Origin: Erysipelotrichaceae bacterium UBA1783
Lineage (GTDB): Bacteria > Bacillota_I > Bacilli_A > Erysipelotrichales > Erysipelotrichaceae
DNA length: 47,158 nt
NCBI GenBank assembly: GCA_002315205.1
Contig: DCGH01000041.1
Location: 4,453-51,610 of the forward strand
Reading direction: 5' to 3'
A program made the translations under genes and the position numbers. Positions 18,431 through 27,191 of this stretch are shown one piece after another. Within the stretch, counting starts at the first letter, position 1, and each line of letters starts with the position of its first letter. Under the pieces are notes generated by a model that saw only the letters and a program-made list of their open reading frames with translations, made no database searches and had not been told where the DNA came from.

Positions 18431-19539
18431 TTAGTTTAATTAAATTTGATTTAAGAAGAATATTCAGCAATAAAATGTTTTATCTTTTAAATATAATGAC
18501 CTTTTTAGCTTTTTTCATCCTATTTCATATTGATTATTTAAATCCAATAGAAAATGAGATGATTGGCGTAGATAGCTCTACCAAAAAGTATCAGCAGTAT
18601 TTTGTTAGTATTGAAACAGAGAATAAATATTTAATAGATGATTATGATCATGATGTCATTATTCATATGAAGGATGACCAATGGATTATTCATAGTAAAT
18701 ATCAGCTATCAGATACCATTAAATCTATAATAGAAAGGGATATTCAAACAGTAATTCAGCAAAGCTATAAGGATCATCATCTGTTTATGTATGAGTATAT
18801 AGAAGAGTTAAACCAGCCAATTTCTTTTATCTATGATAGTGAAAAAGAAAGTGATATGGAATTGACGATAATTTCAACAATATGCTTTTTCCTTATTTTA
18901 AATTTTGCTGCATCCTTAGCCAATGAGATTATCTATGAAAAGGCATCCCATTTTATTAATATTTTGTTCATTTACATTACGGAAAGACAATATATTTTTG
19001 CTAAGGTGATAGAAAGCTTTATAGTTCCTGTTGTTCATTTATGTTGTACTTCTTTTATATTAATTATTAATGTTTTGATTCGTTATTTTAAGGATGGATT
19101 TAAAGGATTAGGGGATACATTTGAATTAATTGAATCTAATCAATCTATTGAAATTACGATTAGTATTTCTAATGTGTTAATGGGATTAGTAATCATGATT
19201 GCTTCGTTAGTTTTAATACAGCTAATCATAATGCTTATTGCTAGCAGATTTACTTCCAGCAATCAAGGTGGATTATTTATTTCTTTCATATATATTTGTT
19301 TATTATTGGCATATTTTCTATTGTTGTCCTTTGGTTTCAATTTCAACTACTCAAGTATCTTTTTTAAAATCTTATCCAATATTCCAATTCTCTCTATGGT
19401 TTTGATGCCATTGAGGCTTATGAAAGGATTTGGGTCAGTATGGAATTGGCTATTATCATTATTAATCATAAATCTGACAACATTGATTCTGATAAAGTGC
19501 TTTATTGCAGAATATAAAGAGAATATGCTAAATAATTAA
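18427..19539 (+). CDS. ABC-2 type permease
   Basis: 370-residue membrane partner of the ATPase upstream. One membrane helix lies near residues 16-34. A large outward-facing segment (about 38-140) is rich in Tyr/Asp/His. Five more helices follow (about 148-165, 195-222, 255-280, 285-310, 318-360). This N-terminal helix plus large external loop is typical of NatB-like or antibiotic/sodium exporters. No substrate can be named. Confidence 0.82.
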   Translation: MISLIKFDLRRIFSNKMFYLLNIMTFLAFFILFHIDYLNPIENEMIGVDSSTKKYQQYFVSIETENKYLIDDYDHDVIIHMKDDQWIIHSKYQLSDTIKSIIERDIQTVIQQSYKDHHLFMYEYIEELNQPISFIYDSEKESDMELTIISTICFFLILNFAASLANEIIYEKASHFINILFIYITERQYIFAKVIESFIVPVVHLCCTSFILIINVLIRYFKDGFKGLGDTFELIESNQSIEITISISNVLMGLVIMIASLVLIQLIIMLIASRFTSSNQGGLFISFIYICLLLAYFLLLSFGFNFNYSSIFFKILSNIPILSMVLMPLRLMKGFGSVWNWLLSLLIINLTTLILIKCFIAEYKENMLNN

Positions 19540-19542
19540 AAA

Positions 19543-19562
19543 GGTATCAGAAATGATACCTT
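19543..19562. terminator. Bidirectional terminator between the ABC exporter and rarA
   Basis: GGTATCA (19543-19549) pairs with TGATACC (19554-19560) around AGAA, with A and T runs on either side. It serves the two converging genes. Confidence 0.75.
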
Positions 19563-20820
19563 ACTTTTTGTTTAATGTACTTAATTTATTGGTACGATAA
19601 TACTTTTTCAGCTCTGCGTAGTTTTGGGCTAGCGCTTTCTCATAGTTGCTGTTGGTATTTGGTGTATAAAATTCCATATTTTTAATTTCATCAGGAAGAT
19701 ATTGAATACGATACCATTTACTAGGAGTATCGTAATCGTACATTTCTTCCTTGTCTAAACCAACAGGAGATAATCTCAGATATTCAGGTACTGGTAATGG
19801 ATTGTTTGTAACAAAATCCACGGCTGCATGAATTGCGTTATTACCACTCTTGCTCTTTGGAGATAATGCTAAATCAATAACTGCACTTGCTAGAGGAATC
19901 ATACCCTCTGGAAATCCCACACGTTTAGCAGCATCAATGGCACTTATTGTTCTGGCACAGGCAGCAGGATTTGCTAAACCAACATCCTCATAAGCAATGA
20001 CTAAAAGTCTTCTTTCAATAGAATCCATATCATTAGCCATAATTAAGCGTGCTAAATAATAAAGAGAAGCATTTACATCAGAACCTCGAATTGATTTCTG
20101 GAAGGCACTGACAGCATCATAATGACCATCCTCGCTGCTGTCAAAATTGACAGAAGCCATAGGAGAATACTTTAATACAAGCGCCTTATCAATATGATGA
20201 TCATTGCATCCAACCTCACAAATCTCCAATAAATTATAGGCATATCTTAAATCCCCATTAGAATGATTTGCAATCAGCTTTACAGCATCCTCATCAATGG
20301 TAATCTTATCGTTATAGCCTTTAGGAGAATGTATCGCAAAGCGAATAGCTTCTGCAACATCATCCTTCGTTAATCTTTTAACCTCCAATAAATGACATCT
20401 GCTTCTTACCGCAGGATTAATCGCAAATAATGGATTTGAGGTTGTAGCCCCAATACAGGTAATTAAGCCAGATTCAATATGAGGAAGAAGTAAATCCTGC
20501 TTATCACGATTTAAACGATGAATCTCATCGATAATGACAATAAGACCAGGGGTAAGCTTTGCTTCCTCAAAGATGTCAGTTAACTCTTTTTTGTTTCCAG
20601 TTACTGCACTAAAAAGACGATAAGGGAGATTTAATTCATTGGCTAATGCAAGTGCTAAAGTGGTTTTACCACAACCAGGTTCACCATAAAAAATCATAGA
20701 GAAAAGATGCTGCTGTTGAACACATCTTCTTAGTAGCATATCTTCACCTATTAAATGCTTTTGACCAAAAACCTCATCTAGCTTGGTTGGTCTTAATCTT
20801 ACTGCTAATGGTTCTTGCAT
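19561..20820 (-). CDS. rarA: Replication-associated recombination protein A (RarA/MgsA)
   Basis: AAA+ ATPase of the clamp-loader/RuvB group that acts at stalled replication forks. The 419-residue length is normal. Walker A is YGEPGCGKTTLALALA, Walker B LIVIIDEIHRLNRDKQD, and sensor 1 lies near CIGATTSNPLFAINPA. The C-terminal tetramerisation part has RRLLVIAYEDVGLANP and LALSPKSKSGNNAIHAA, both family hallmarks. The ribosome site AAGGAGA lies just before the ATG. It is divergent from dtd. Confidence 0.95.
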   Translation of the reverse strand: MQEPLAVRLRPTKLDEVFGQKHLIGEDMLLRRCVQQQHLFSMIFYGEPGCGKTTLALALANELNLPYRLFSAVTGNKKELTDIFEEAKLTPGLIVIIDEIHRLNRDKQDLLLPHIESGLITCIGATTSNPLFAINPAVRSRCHLLEVKRLTKDDVAEAIRFAIHSPKGYNDKITIDEDAVKLIANHSNGDLRYAYNLLEICEVGCNDHHIDKALVLKYSPMASVNFDSSEDGHYDAVSAFQKSIRGSDVNASLYYLARLIMANDMDSIERRLLVIAYEDVGLANPAACARTISAIDAAKRVGFPEGMIPLASAVIDLALSPKSKSGNNAIHAAVDFVTNNPLPVPEYLRLSPVGLDKEEMYDYDTPSKWYRIQYLPDEIKNMEFYTPNTNSNYEKALAQNYAELKKYYRTNKLSTLNKK

Positions 20821-20860
20821 AAAAATCTCCTTGTATATATTTTAACATTATTAAAAATAG

Positions 20861-20866
20861 TATAAA
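20861..20866 (+). promoter_or_regulatory. -10 element of dtd, possible leaderless start
   Basis: TATAAA lies 8 bases before the dtd ATG (20875), so transcription would begin at or within a base or two of the start codon. No Shine-Dalgarno is present. The -35 is poor. Confidence 0.45.
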
Positions 20867-20874
20867 ATAGTTAT

Positions 20875-21330
20875 ATGAAAATAGTTATTCAAAGAGTTAG
20901 AGAAGCAAGTGTTACGATTGATGGCCAGTTATATTCTAAAATAGGATATGGATATCTTTTATTAGTTGGAATTTCTAATACAGATACACCAGAAATTTTA
21001 GATGCAATGGCTAAAAAGGTTGTTGAATTAAGAATCTGTGAGGATGAAAACCAGAAGATGAATCTGAGCATTATGGATATTTCCGGGGAAATATTATCTG
21101 TATCTCAATTCACCCTTTATGCAGATTGTCGAAAAGGAAGAAGACCTTCCTTCATCGATGCAGCTAGACCTGAATTTGCTAATGAGCTTTATCAGCAATT
21201 TAACAAAAAGCTGGAAAGCTACGGTGTCAATGTTCAAACGGGTAAATTCCAGGAGGATATGAAGGTTGCACTAATCAATGATGGTCCAGTAACAATTGTT
21301 TTAGATAGTGATGTAATTATTAAGAGGTAA
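20875..21330 (+). CDS. dtd: D-aminoacyl-tRNA deacylase
   Basis: Cytoplasmic proofreading enzyme that removes D-amino acids (and Gly from tRNA-Ala) from tRNA. The 151-residue length is standard. Family motifs are MKIVIQRVREASVTI, LSVSQFTLYADCRKGRRPSF and the cross-subunit NDGPVTIVLDS. It begins a plus-strand run with the DUF951 gene (3-base gap) and ychF. There is no ribosome site, and a -10 box sits too close for a normal leader. Confidence 0.96.
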   Translation: MKIVIQRVREASVTIDGQLYSKIGYGYLLLVGISNTDTPEILDAMAKKVVELRICEDENQKMNLSIMDISGEILSVSQFTLYADCRKGRRPSFIDAARPEFANELYQQFNKKLESYGVNVQTGKFQEDMKVALINDGPVTIVLDSDVIIKR

Positions 21331-21333
21331 TCC

Positions 21334-21528
21334 ATGGAATATAAGCTAGATGATATCGTAGAAATGAAAAAAGAACATCCATGCAAGAAATCAAAGCAAT
21401 GGAAGATTATTCGTATGGGTGCTGATATTAGAATTAAGTGTCTTGGTTGTGGAACAAGTGTTTTAATGCCAAGAAGTGAATTTGAGAAAAAGGTAAAGAC
21501 AATTATACCTGTCACAGAAGAGAAATAG
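21334..21528 (+). CDS. DUF951 family zinc-binding-like protein
   Basis: 64-residue small protein of unknown function, conserved next to ychF in many Bacillota. The family pattern is clear: YKLDDIVEMKKEHPCKKS, WKIIRMGADIRIKCLGCG and VLMPRSEFEKK. The HPC and CLGC cysteines may hold a metal. It lies between dtd and ychF with short gaps, so it is probably co-transcribed with them. Confidence 0.9.
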   Translation: MEYKLDDIVEMKKEHPCKKSKQWKIIRMGADIRIKCLGCGTSVLMPRSEFEKKVKTIIPVTEEK

Positions 21529-21540
21529 AGGTAAAGAGAT

Positions 21541-22644
21541 ATGCCATTAACAGCCGGAATTGTTGGCTTACCAAATGTAGGTAAATCAACATTATTTAAC
21601 GCTATTACAAAGTCTCAGGTGGAGGCAGCAAACTATCCATTTGCGACAATTAAACCAAATGTAAAAACTGTAGAGGTTCCTGATGAAAGAGTAGATAAGC
21701 TTTCAGCAATGTTCAATCCAAGAAAGACAATCAGAACAACCTTTGAATTCACAGATATTGCTGGTCTAGTAAAGGGTGCGAGTAAGGGTGAAGGATTAGG
21801 AAATCAGTTTTTAGGTAATATCAGAGCAGTAGACGCTATTGTACATGTCGTTAGATGCTTTGAAAACAACAATATCGTTCATGTTGAAAACAGCGTAGAC
21901 CCATTAAGAGATATTGATATTATCAATATTGAATTAGCATTAGCTGATTTAGAAACTGTAACAAACCGTATTTCAAAAATTGAAAGAAAGGTTTTAACAA
22001 CAAAAGAAAAGGATGCTGTGAAGGAATATGAGCTACTAAAGAGATTAAAGGTATCTTTAGAGGCTGGTAAGATGGCTAGAAGCTTAGAATATGATAGCGA
22101 AGAAGTAGAAATTCTAAAGAACTATCAGCTACTAACTGCAAAACCAGTTATTTATGTAGCAAATGTTTCAGAAACAGACATTACTGATTTAGATAACTGT
22201 AAGTATTATCAGCAGGTAAAGCAGTTCGCAGAAAGTGAAAACAATCAGGTTGTTGGTATTACAGCTCAGATGGAAGAAGAAATTTCTCAGTTAGATGAAG
22301 AAGAAAAAGAAATGTTCCTATCTGATTTAGGATTAACAGTATCTGGATTAGATGAAATTATTCTAAAAACATACTCTTTATTAGAACTATGCACATTCTT
22401 CACTGTTGGTACAGATGAGGTTAGAGCATGGACATTTACAAAGGGTATGAAGGCTCCTGATTGTGCAGGTGTTATCCATACAGACTTCAAGAAGGGTTTC
22501 ATTAGAGCTGAGGTTTACAGCTATGATGATTTAATGACCTATGGTAGTGAATTAGCTTTAAAGGAAGCTGGAAAGCTAAGAGTTGAAGGTAAGGAATACA
22601 TCTGTAAGGATGGAGATATCATGTTTATCAGATTCAATGTATAA
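21541..22644 (+). CDS. ychF: Redox-regulated ATPase/GTPase YchF (OLA1 family)
   Basis: 367-residue Obg-related P-loop protein that binds ATP and associates with ribosomes. G1 is GLPNVGKSTLFNAITKS, switch/G3 is FTDIAGLVKGASKGEG, and the NxxE-type site is YVANVSETD. A coiled helical insert lies at about 135-200. The C-terminal TGS domain carries RAWTFTKGMKAPDCAGVIH and ends DIMFIRFNV. Ribosome site GAGGTAAAGAG. Confidence 0.97.
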   Translation: MPLTAGIVGLPNVGKSTLFNAITKSQVEAANYPFATIKPNVKTVEVPDERVDKLSAMFNPRKTIRTTFEFTDIAGLVKGASKGEGLGNQFLGNIRAVDAIVHVVRCFENNNIVHVENSVDPLRDIDIINIELALADLETVTNRISKIERKVLTTKEKDAVKEYELLKRLKVSLEAGKMARSLEYDSEEVEILKNYQLLTAKPVIYVANVSETDITDLDNCKYYQQVKQFAESENNQVVGITAQMEEEISQLDEEEKEMFLSDLGLTVSGLDEIILKTYSLLELCTFFTVGTDEVRAWTFTKGMKAPDCAGVIHTDFKKGFIRAEVYSYDDLMTYGSELALKEAGKLRVEGKEYICKDGDIMFIRFNV

Positions 22645-22656
22645 GGAGGAATTACA

Positions 22657-22980
22657 ATGAAACTAATTATCGCGATTGTATCAAACGATGACAGCTCAGC
22701 TGTAAATGCAAATTTAAACAAGCACGGCTTTATGGTAACTAAGCTATCTACAACTGGTGGATTCTTAAGAACAGGCAACACAACAATGCTTTGTGGTGTT
22801 GAAGATGATAAGGTTGAAGAAGCAATTGAATGTATCAAGGAAGAAGCTAAGAAGCGTACAGAAATCGTACCAGCTACTGCTTCATTTGATATGAACCAGT
22901 TTGCAGCCTTCCCAGTAGAGGTTAAGGTTGGCGGTGCAACAATTTTCGTATTAAACGTTGATCAGTTCATTAAAGCATAA
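22657..22980 (+). CDS. darA: Cyclic di-AMP-binding PII-like protein DarA
   Basis: 107-residue PII-like trimer subunit that senses cyclic di-AMP (DarA/PstA, YaaQ family). Motifs: MKLIIAIVSNDDS, TKLSTTGGFLRTGNTTML and CGVEDDKVEEAIECIKEE. The ribosome site AAGGAGG is good. It implies cyclic di-AMP signalling in this organism, although no cyclase is in the window. It lies between ychF and a bactofilin. Confidence 0.93.
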   Translation: MKLIIAIVSNDDSSAVNANLNKHGFMVTKLSTTGGFLRTGNTTMLCGVEDDKVEEAIECIKEEAKKRTEIVPATASFDMNQFAAFPVEVKVGGATIFVLNVDQFIKA

Positions 22981-22982
22981 TT

Positions 22983-23435
22983 ATGATTGATTTTATCGAT
23001 TATAGTGATCCATACGTTACAGTCATTGATAAAAGCACTACTGTAAATGCTAATATCAGAACAATGTCATCTATTGAAATCGCTGGTGTTGTTATTGGTA
23101 ATGTGGAAGCAGAAGGCTTAACAAGTGTTTATGGTAAAATAGAAGGCAATGTCAGCTCCAAGGATTTAATTGCCAGAGAAAGCTGTAGTATTATTGGTGA
23201 TATTTCTTTAATATATGATGGAAAAATCAGCACCAACAGTAAAATTCAGGGAAATATTAATTGTAAGAATATAGAAATCTTTGGAAATGTTGTAGGGAAT
23301 ATTAAAGCTGAAAGCTCAGTAGTTATTCGTAACAGTGCAAATGTATTGGGAGATATTACCTGTCACTCATTAATTGTAGATGAGGGTGCCCGAATCAATG
23401 GTAATGTAAAACTTCTATATCAATTAGAAAGATAA
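22983..23435 (+). CDS. Bactofilin-type polymer-forming protein
   Basis: 150-residue beta-helical protein of the polymer-forming cytoskeletal family. Repeating hydrophobic turns run through most of it (SSIEIAGVVIGNVEAEG, YGKIEGNVSS, IEIFGNVVGNIKAES, VLGDITCHSLIVDEGARING). It starts 2 bases after darA without a ribosome site, so it is probably translated by coupling. Such proteins scaffold cell-shape or envelope functions; the exact job here is not visible. Confidence 0.88.
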   Translation: MIDFIDYSDPYVTVIDKSTTVNANIRTMSSIEIAGVVIGNVEAEGLTSVYGKIEGNVSSKDLIARESCSIIGDISLIYDGKISTNSKIQGNINCKNIEIFGNVVGNIKAESSVVIRNSANVLGDITCHSLIVDEGARINGNVKLLYQLER

Positions 23436-23436
23436 T

Positions 23437-23460
23437 AAAAGCTCAGGATCTGGGCTTTTT
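23437..23460 (+). terminator. Terminator after the bactofilin gene
   Basis: AAAGCTCAG and CTGGGCTTT pair around a short GAT loop, followed by a T run. It lies between two converging genes. Confidence 0.75.
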
Positions 23461-23465
23461 CATTT

Positions 23466-23900
23466 TTAGAATAATGATTTCTTATTTCTTTCTTTTAAGT
23501 AACGAATAAAGGCATCGTTAATTTTAACATTTAACACATCCTGGTCCAAAATCATTTTATTGACACCGATTTTAGAAACAAAATCATAAACCGAAATTGC
23601 TTTTGTCATATTTGTTTTCACTAGGGTATAATTTGTATCTGTGATCTCCACTTCATAGGAATAAATCAGCATTGCTAGCTTATTGTTATCCTTTGTCATC
23701 AATGGATAATAATTTGCATTTTCACTTGTATAGCTTTCCTTGGTTACAACAAGATAAATATCACAATTTGCTAAGCATTTTAGCATTTCTGCTGCTGTTT
23801 TCTCATCTGGCTTTTCAATAAAATTTTTAGCAAATCGTGGCAGCATCGCGTTGTAATCGGCAAACTGAGTGTTTTTCTTAAATAAATCAAATAATCCCAT
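23466..23900 (-). CDS. SseB-like hypothetical protein
   Basis: 144-residue cytoplasmic protein with no signal or membrane segment. After MGLFDLFKK and a helical stretch, the part from IYLVVTKES through PLMTKDNNKLAMLIYSYEVEI and DFVSKIGVNKMILD resembles the SseB N-terminal domain, a family of unknown function. It is monocistronic and converges with the bactofilin gene. I cannot assign a role. Confidence 0.6.
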   Translation of the reverse strand: MGLFDLFKKNTQFADYNAMLPRFAKNFIEKPDEKTAAEMLKCLANCDIYLVVTKESYTSENANYYPLMTKDNNKLAMLIYSYEVEITDTNYTLVKTNMTKAISVYDFVSKIGVNKMILDQDVLNVKINDAFIRYLKERNKKSLF

Positions 23901-23956
23901 TGATAGTAATCTCCTATTAGAAATAGTGTAGCATTACCATCAAAAAATGAAAAGAA

Positions 23957-23977
23957 AAAGAGGTTTTTAACCTCTTT
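23957..23977 (-). terminator. Terminator after the flavin reductase gene
   Basis: AAAGAGGTT and AACCTCTTT pair with a three-base loop. On the minus strand a T-rich tail follows. Confidence 0.8.
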
Positions 23978-23982
23978 GTCAT

Positions 23983-24927
23983 TTATTTCTTGTTCTTTTC
24001 CTGAGCTCTCTTATCGTTAATAATCTTAACTTCCTTATCAGTGATTTCAGTCACACCGTTTTCCTTAGCCCAAGCAACACAACCATTTAAAACAGTCTTT
24101 AAGAATGGACGAGGAACCTTAACGAAGTTCATTAATGCGTCATCAGTGAAATGAACTGTTGGATCAGTCCTATCTGCAGCAAAACGGATTGAACCTAAAT
24201 CAACTTCCTTTGGTGCAGGGATTGGTTCAGCAATTGGCTTAGCAATAGATAATCCCTTAGGGAACTGAGTGTACCAGAAATTAGTAGAATCTCTATAACC
24301 ATAATCTACTGGAACAGGTGGGAAGTCCTTGGCAGTAACACCATTAACGATTGCGTTATAGTATCTTTCCTTCATTAAAATCTTATCAATATATAAAATG
24401 AAATGACATCCATACTTAGAAGTAATACCATTGAAATCATTGTATGGGCCAGGATATCCATCATCAATATCTTCAACATTAAACTTATCAGCACCCTCTA
24501 ATTCAGCAGCCCATGTACATTCAAATACCTGATATGCACTCTTGATAACCTGAGGTCTTAATGGATCACTAGGATCAGCAATACCATCTTCCATTTCAAA
24601 CTTTAAATCCTTCATCTTTTCTTCAGATGGACCAGGATAGCCTAAACGAACTGCTTCCTTGAAGTTTTCCTTTTCATCAGTGATGAAGTTGATAGCACAT
24701 TTTCTTGTGCGTAATAAATTCATACCAGTATTAGAAGTATTACGGCATTCTAAAATCATAGCGTATCTGCTCTTACCAGCAATGTAGTAAGGGAAGCATA
24801 GTGAATAAGAACCAATGTTTAAGCTTCCATCAGGATTCACTGTTGAAATACAAACAGTTGGCATTGGGAAAAATGAAGAGGTCTGATAAAAATTATCAAC
24901 AACTCTTAAATCTTTAAATGAACTCAT
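23983..24927 (-). CDS. Flavin reductase family protein
   Basis: 314-residue flavoprotein of the flavin reductase-like (FMN-binding split-barrel) family, about 100 residues longer than the usual domain. The front part has FFPMPTVCISTVNPDGSLNIG and LRTRKCAINFITDE, typical of the FMN-binding fold. The C-terminal extension (about 230-314) is Pro/Lys-rich and helical. It starts 23 bases after the PfkB-like gene and is probably in the same transcript. The electron donor and acceptor are unknown. Confidence 0.8.
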   Translation of the reverse strand: MSSFKDLRVVDNFYQTSSFFPMPTVCISTVNPDGSLNIGSYSLCFPYYIAGKSRYAMILECRNTSNTGMNLLRTRKCAINFITDEKENFKEAVRLGYPGPSEEKMKDLKFEMEDGIADPSDPLRPQVIKSAYQVFECTWAAELEGADKFNVEDIDDGYPGPYNDFNGITSKYGCHFILYIDKILMKERYYNAIVNGVTAKDFPPVPVDYGYRDSTNFWYTQFPKGLSIAKPIAEPIPAPKEVDLGSIRFAADRTDPTVHFTDDALMNFVKVPRPFLKTVLNGCVAWAKENGVTEITDKEVKIINDKRAQEKNKK

Positions 24928-24950
24928 ATAAAATACCCCTTTCCTATTGT

Positions 24951-25784
24951 TTATCTAAGTTCTATAGCATCTTCAAAGGAAATATCACTGCTTAAATTGA
25001 TCGCATTAGATAATGCCTCTGAAAATTCGTATCCATTTGCTAGGCAGGCTGTAAGCATACTTACGAATGCTTCGTGAGTACCTAAAGGCTTGTTGCCTGA
25101 CTCTTTTGCTGAAATGTAATCACTTGTTTTCTTTGTGAAGACATAAACGCCTGCACCTTTATTCGTAATCAACAACCATTTTAAACCCTTAGAGAATAAT
25201 TGACTAGCTAAAACATCATAATCCGTTTCCTTAGAAATAACCTTATTAGCATAATCGACATCTAATATAATTCCATCAATCTGTGATAATAGATCATCAG
25301 CAGGGATGTTATTATTGCTGATATAACGAATGTTAGGATAGTAATGAAGAATAGCTGCTAAAAAATTACTATTGATAATATTAACGATAGCATAATCCTT
25401 ATTCATAAAATACTCTGATGGTAAGCCATCGGTGATAGAAGGATGTGCATCATAAGGAATGTTATCAAAGGTTGTATAGCGGTTTTTTCCATCGACAAGA
25501 TAAACCTTTTTTGGTGTATCGGATAAACGGCGATTATTGGTATAGAGCATACCATTGGCTTTATCAAATTTAATCATTAAGGAATTAGCTGCTTCATCAA
25601 AGCCTAATCTTGTCATAAAATAGGTGCTAACACCTAAGACAGCAAGATTATAGGCAACCGTGTAATCTCCACCAGTTGTATAGTTGGTTATGCGACTATT
25701 AAAGGAATTATCCACAGATAATTGCTCATTAATGGAGATGACCTCACTAATGTAGGTTGTGCCGATTACTAATACTTCATTCAT
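24951..25784 (-). CDS. PfkB-like sugar kinase homologue lacking the catalytic motif
   Basis: 277 residues with the ribokinase/PfkB fold: VLVIGTTYISEVISI, TGGDYTVAYNLAVLGVSTYF, DGIILDVDYANKVIS and LLITNKGAGVYVF. The usual catalytic GAGDAF is GTHEAF here (about residue 239), so the Asp base is Glu and the anion-hole Gly is His. The protein also stops soon after, without the normal last strand. It may be a pseudokinase or binding protein, or have an altered activity. It is the first gene of a two-gene unit with the flavin reductase. Confidence 0.75.
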   Translation of the reverse strand: MNEVLVIGTTYISEVISINEQLSVDNSFNSRITNYTTGGDYTVAYNLAVLGVSTYFMTRLGFDEAANSLMIKFDKANGMLYTNNRRLSDTPKKVYLVDGKNRYTTFDNIPYDAHPSITDGLPSEYFMNKDYAIVNIINSNFLAAILHYYPNIRYISNNNIPADDLLSQIDGIILDVDYANKVISKETDYDVLASQLFSKGLKWLLITNKGAGVYVFTKKTSDYISAKESGNKPLGTHEAFVSMLTACLANGYEFSEALSNAINLSSDISFEDAIELR

Positions 25785-25854
25785 ATTTATATTTTATCAC
25801 AAGTAATTATAAAACTAGAAAGAAATATGGTAAAATTAGTTGTGAGGTAATAGT

Positions 25855-26328
25855 ATGAGAATCGGACAATCAACAGACATTCACCAGCTCGTCGAAGGAA
25901 GAGATTTGTTTCTTGGTGGCGTGAAAATAGAGCATGAGAAGGGCTTATTAGGTCATTCAGATGCTGATGTTTTATTGCATGCTATCATAGAGGCTATTAT
26001 TGGAGCTTTAGGATTAGGAGATATAGGTATGCATTTCCCAGATACAGATCCAAAGAATAAGGGAATTAATTCTATGATTCTACTTGAAGAAACATACAAG
26101 CTAATGGACGAAGAAGGATATAAGATTGGTAATGTAGATTCTACAGTATTATTAGAGCTTCCAAAGCTAGCTCCTTATAAGAAGCAAATGGAGAAAAATA
26201 TTGCTGATGTATTACATACGGATGTAAAAAACATTAATGTCAAAGCAACCAGAGGTGAAAAGCTAGGCTTTATTGGAAGAAAAGAAGGAATTATGGCACA
26301 GGCAGTTGTGCTTTTAGAGGAGAAATAG
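25855..26328 (+). CDS. ispF: 2-C-methyl-D-erythritol 2,4-cyclodiphosphate synthase
   Basis: Fifth step of the MEP isoprenoid pathway, giving the cyclic diphosphate. The 157-residue length is standard. Zinc ligands appear in STDIHQLVEG (Asp8, His10) and GHSDADVLLHAI (His42). The C-terminal GLGDIGMHFPDTD and ATRGEKLGFIGRKEGI are family signatures. The ribosome site is GAGGT. It heads a run of four close plus-strand genes. Confidence 0.97.
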   Translation: MRIGQSTDIHQLVEGRDLFLGGVKIEHEKGLLGHSDADVLLHAIIEAIIGALGLGDIGMHFPDTDPKNKGINSMILLEETYKLMDEEGYKIGNVDSTVLLELPKLAPYKKQMEKNIADVLHTDVKNINVKATRGEKLGFIGRKEGIMAQAVVLLEEK

Positions 26329-26329
26329 T

Positions 26330-26542
26330 ATGAACAGCTATAGAATTACCATTGAGGATATGAAGTGTAATAATTGTGGCAGAAGAATTAAGCAGGCTTT
26401 AGAAGCACTATCTAAAGAGGTAGTGGTTACTGCCAACGTTGCTAAAAAGGAAATTATTATTGATTCTAATTTAAGTGTAGAAGAAATCTATGAAACCATT
26501 GAAGAGGAAGGCTACACACCTTCTGATTTAGATTTATTATAG
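26330..26542 (+). CDS. Heavy-metal-associated (CopZ-like) protein
   Basis: 70-residue single HMA domain. The metal site is MKCNNCGRRI (CxxC) in the first loop, followed by the beta-alpha-beta-beta-alpha-beta pattern ending IEEEGYTPSDLDLL. It resembles copper chaperones, but no copper ATPase is nearby, so the metal is uncertain. It begins 1 base after ispF and 3 bases before the acetyltransferase gene. Confidence 0.85.
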   Translation: MNSYRITIEDMKCNNCGRRIKQALEALSKEVVVTANVAKKEIIIDSNLSVEEIYETIEEEGYTPSDLDLL

Positions 26543-26545
26543 GAT

Positions 26546-27178
26546 ATGCAAAAAATTGATAGAAAAAAGTGGAAAAGAAACGAAATCTATGAGTTCTTCT
26601 CAAGTGTTTCTCATCCATTTTATATGACTACATTTAATGTAGATGTTACAAAGGTATATCAGTTTGCCAAAGAAAATGAGATTTCCTTCTACTATACGAT
26701 GATTTATCTGATTAATGAGTCATTAAATAAGGTAGAAAACTTTCGTTATACAGTTCGTGATGATGAAGTGTTTTTATTAGATCGTAGAGAACCATCGGTT
26801 ACGGTATTAAATAAGGAAACAGAGCTATTTAAGATTGTGTATTTACCAATCGAAAATGATATTGTTTCATATTGTAAAAGAGCGAAGGAAATCAGTAATC
26901 AGCAAAGCTTCTTTCTGGATATGGGCAATGAAACAGATGGGCTATTCTATTACAGCTGCTTACCATGGATTGAGCTAACAGCATTAACAAATGAATTTGA
27001 TATTCATAATCCAAAGCTGAAGGATGATACCATTACCAGAATTGGCTGGGGTAAATTTATCGAAGATAATGGAAAAAAGAAAATTGGACTTTCTCTTGAA
27101 GTGAACCATCGTTTTATTGATGGGGTTCATATTGGAAAGTTTGCGCAGGAGCTAGAAAAAGCAATAAATGCTTTATAA
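26546..27178 (+). CDS. CAT-fold acetyltransferase (chloramphenicol acetyltransferase-like)
   Basis: 210-residue member of the chloramphenicol acetyltransferase family, a trimeric acyl-CoA enzyme. The catalytic His is in EVNHRFIDGVHIGKF (the family HHxxxDGxH; the first His is Asn, the catalytic second His is kept). SVSHPFYMTTFNVD and FLDMGNETDGLFYYSCLPW also fit. It lies among housekeeping genes with no mobile sequence directly around it, so it is probably an intrinsic gene and need not confer chloramphenicol resistance. Confidence 0.82.
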   Translation: MQKIDRKKWKRNEIYEFFSSVSHPFYMTTFNVDVTKVYQFAKENEISFYYTMIYLINESLNKVENFRYTVRDDEVFLLDRREPSVTVLNKETELFKIVYLPIENDIVSYCKRAKEISNQQSFFLDMGNETDGLFYYSCLPWIELTALTNEFDIHNPKLKDDTITRIGWGKFIEDNGKKKIGLSLEVNHRFIDGVHIGKFAQELEKAINAL

Positions 27179-27191
27179 TAGGGGATAAAAA

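Noticed and set aside
26546..27178. Chloramphenicol resistance gene on a mobile element
   Set aside because: The CAT fold is clear, but the gene lies in a tight run with ispF and the HMA gene, with no mobile sequence beside it and a variant His pair. An intrinsic acetyltransferase is more likely.
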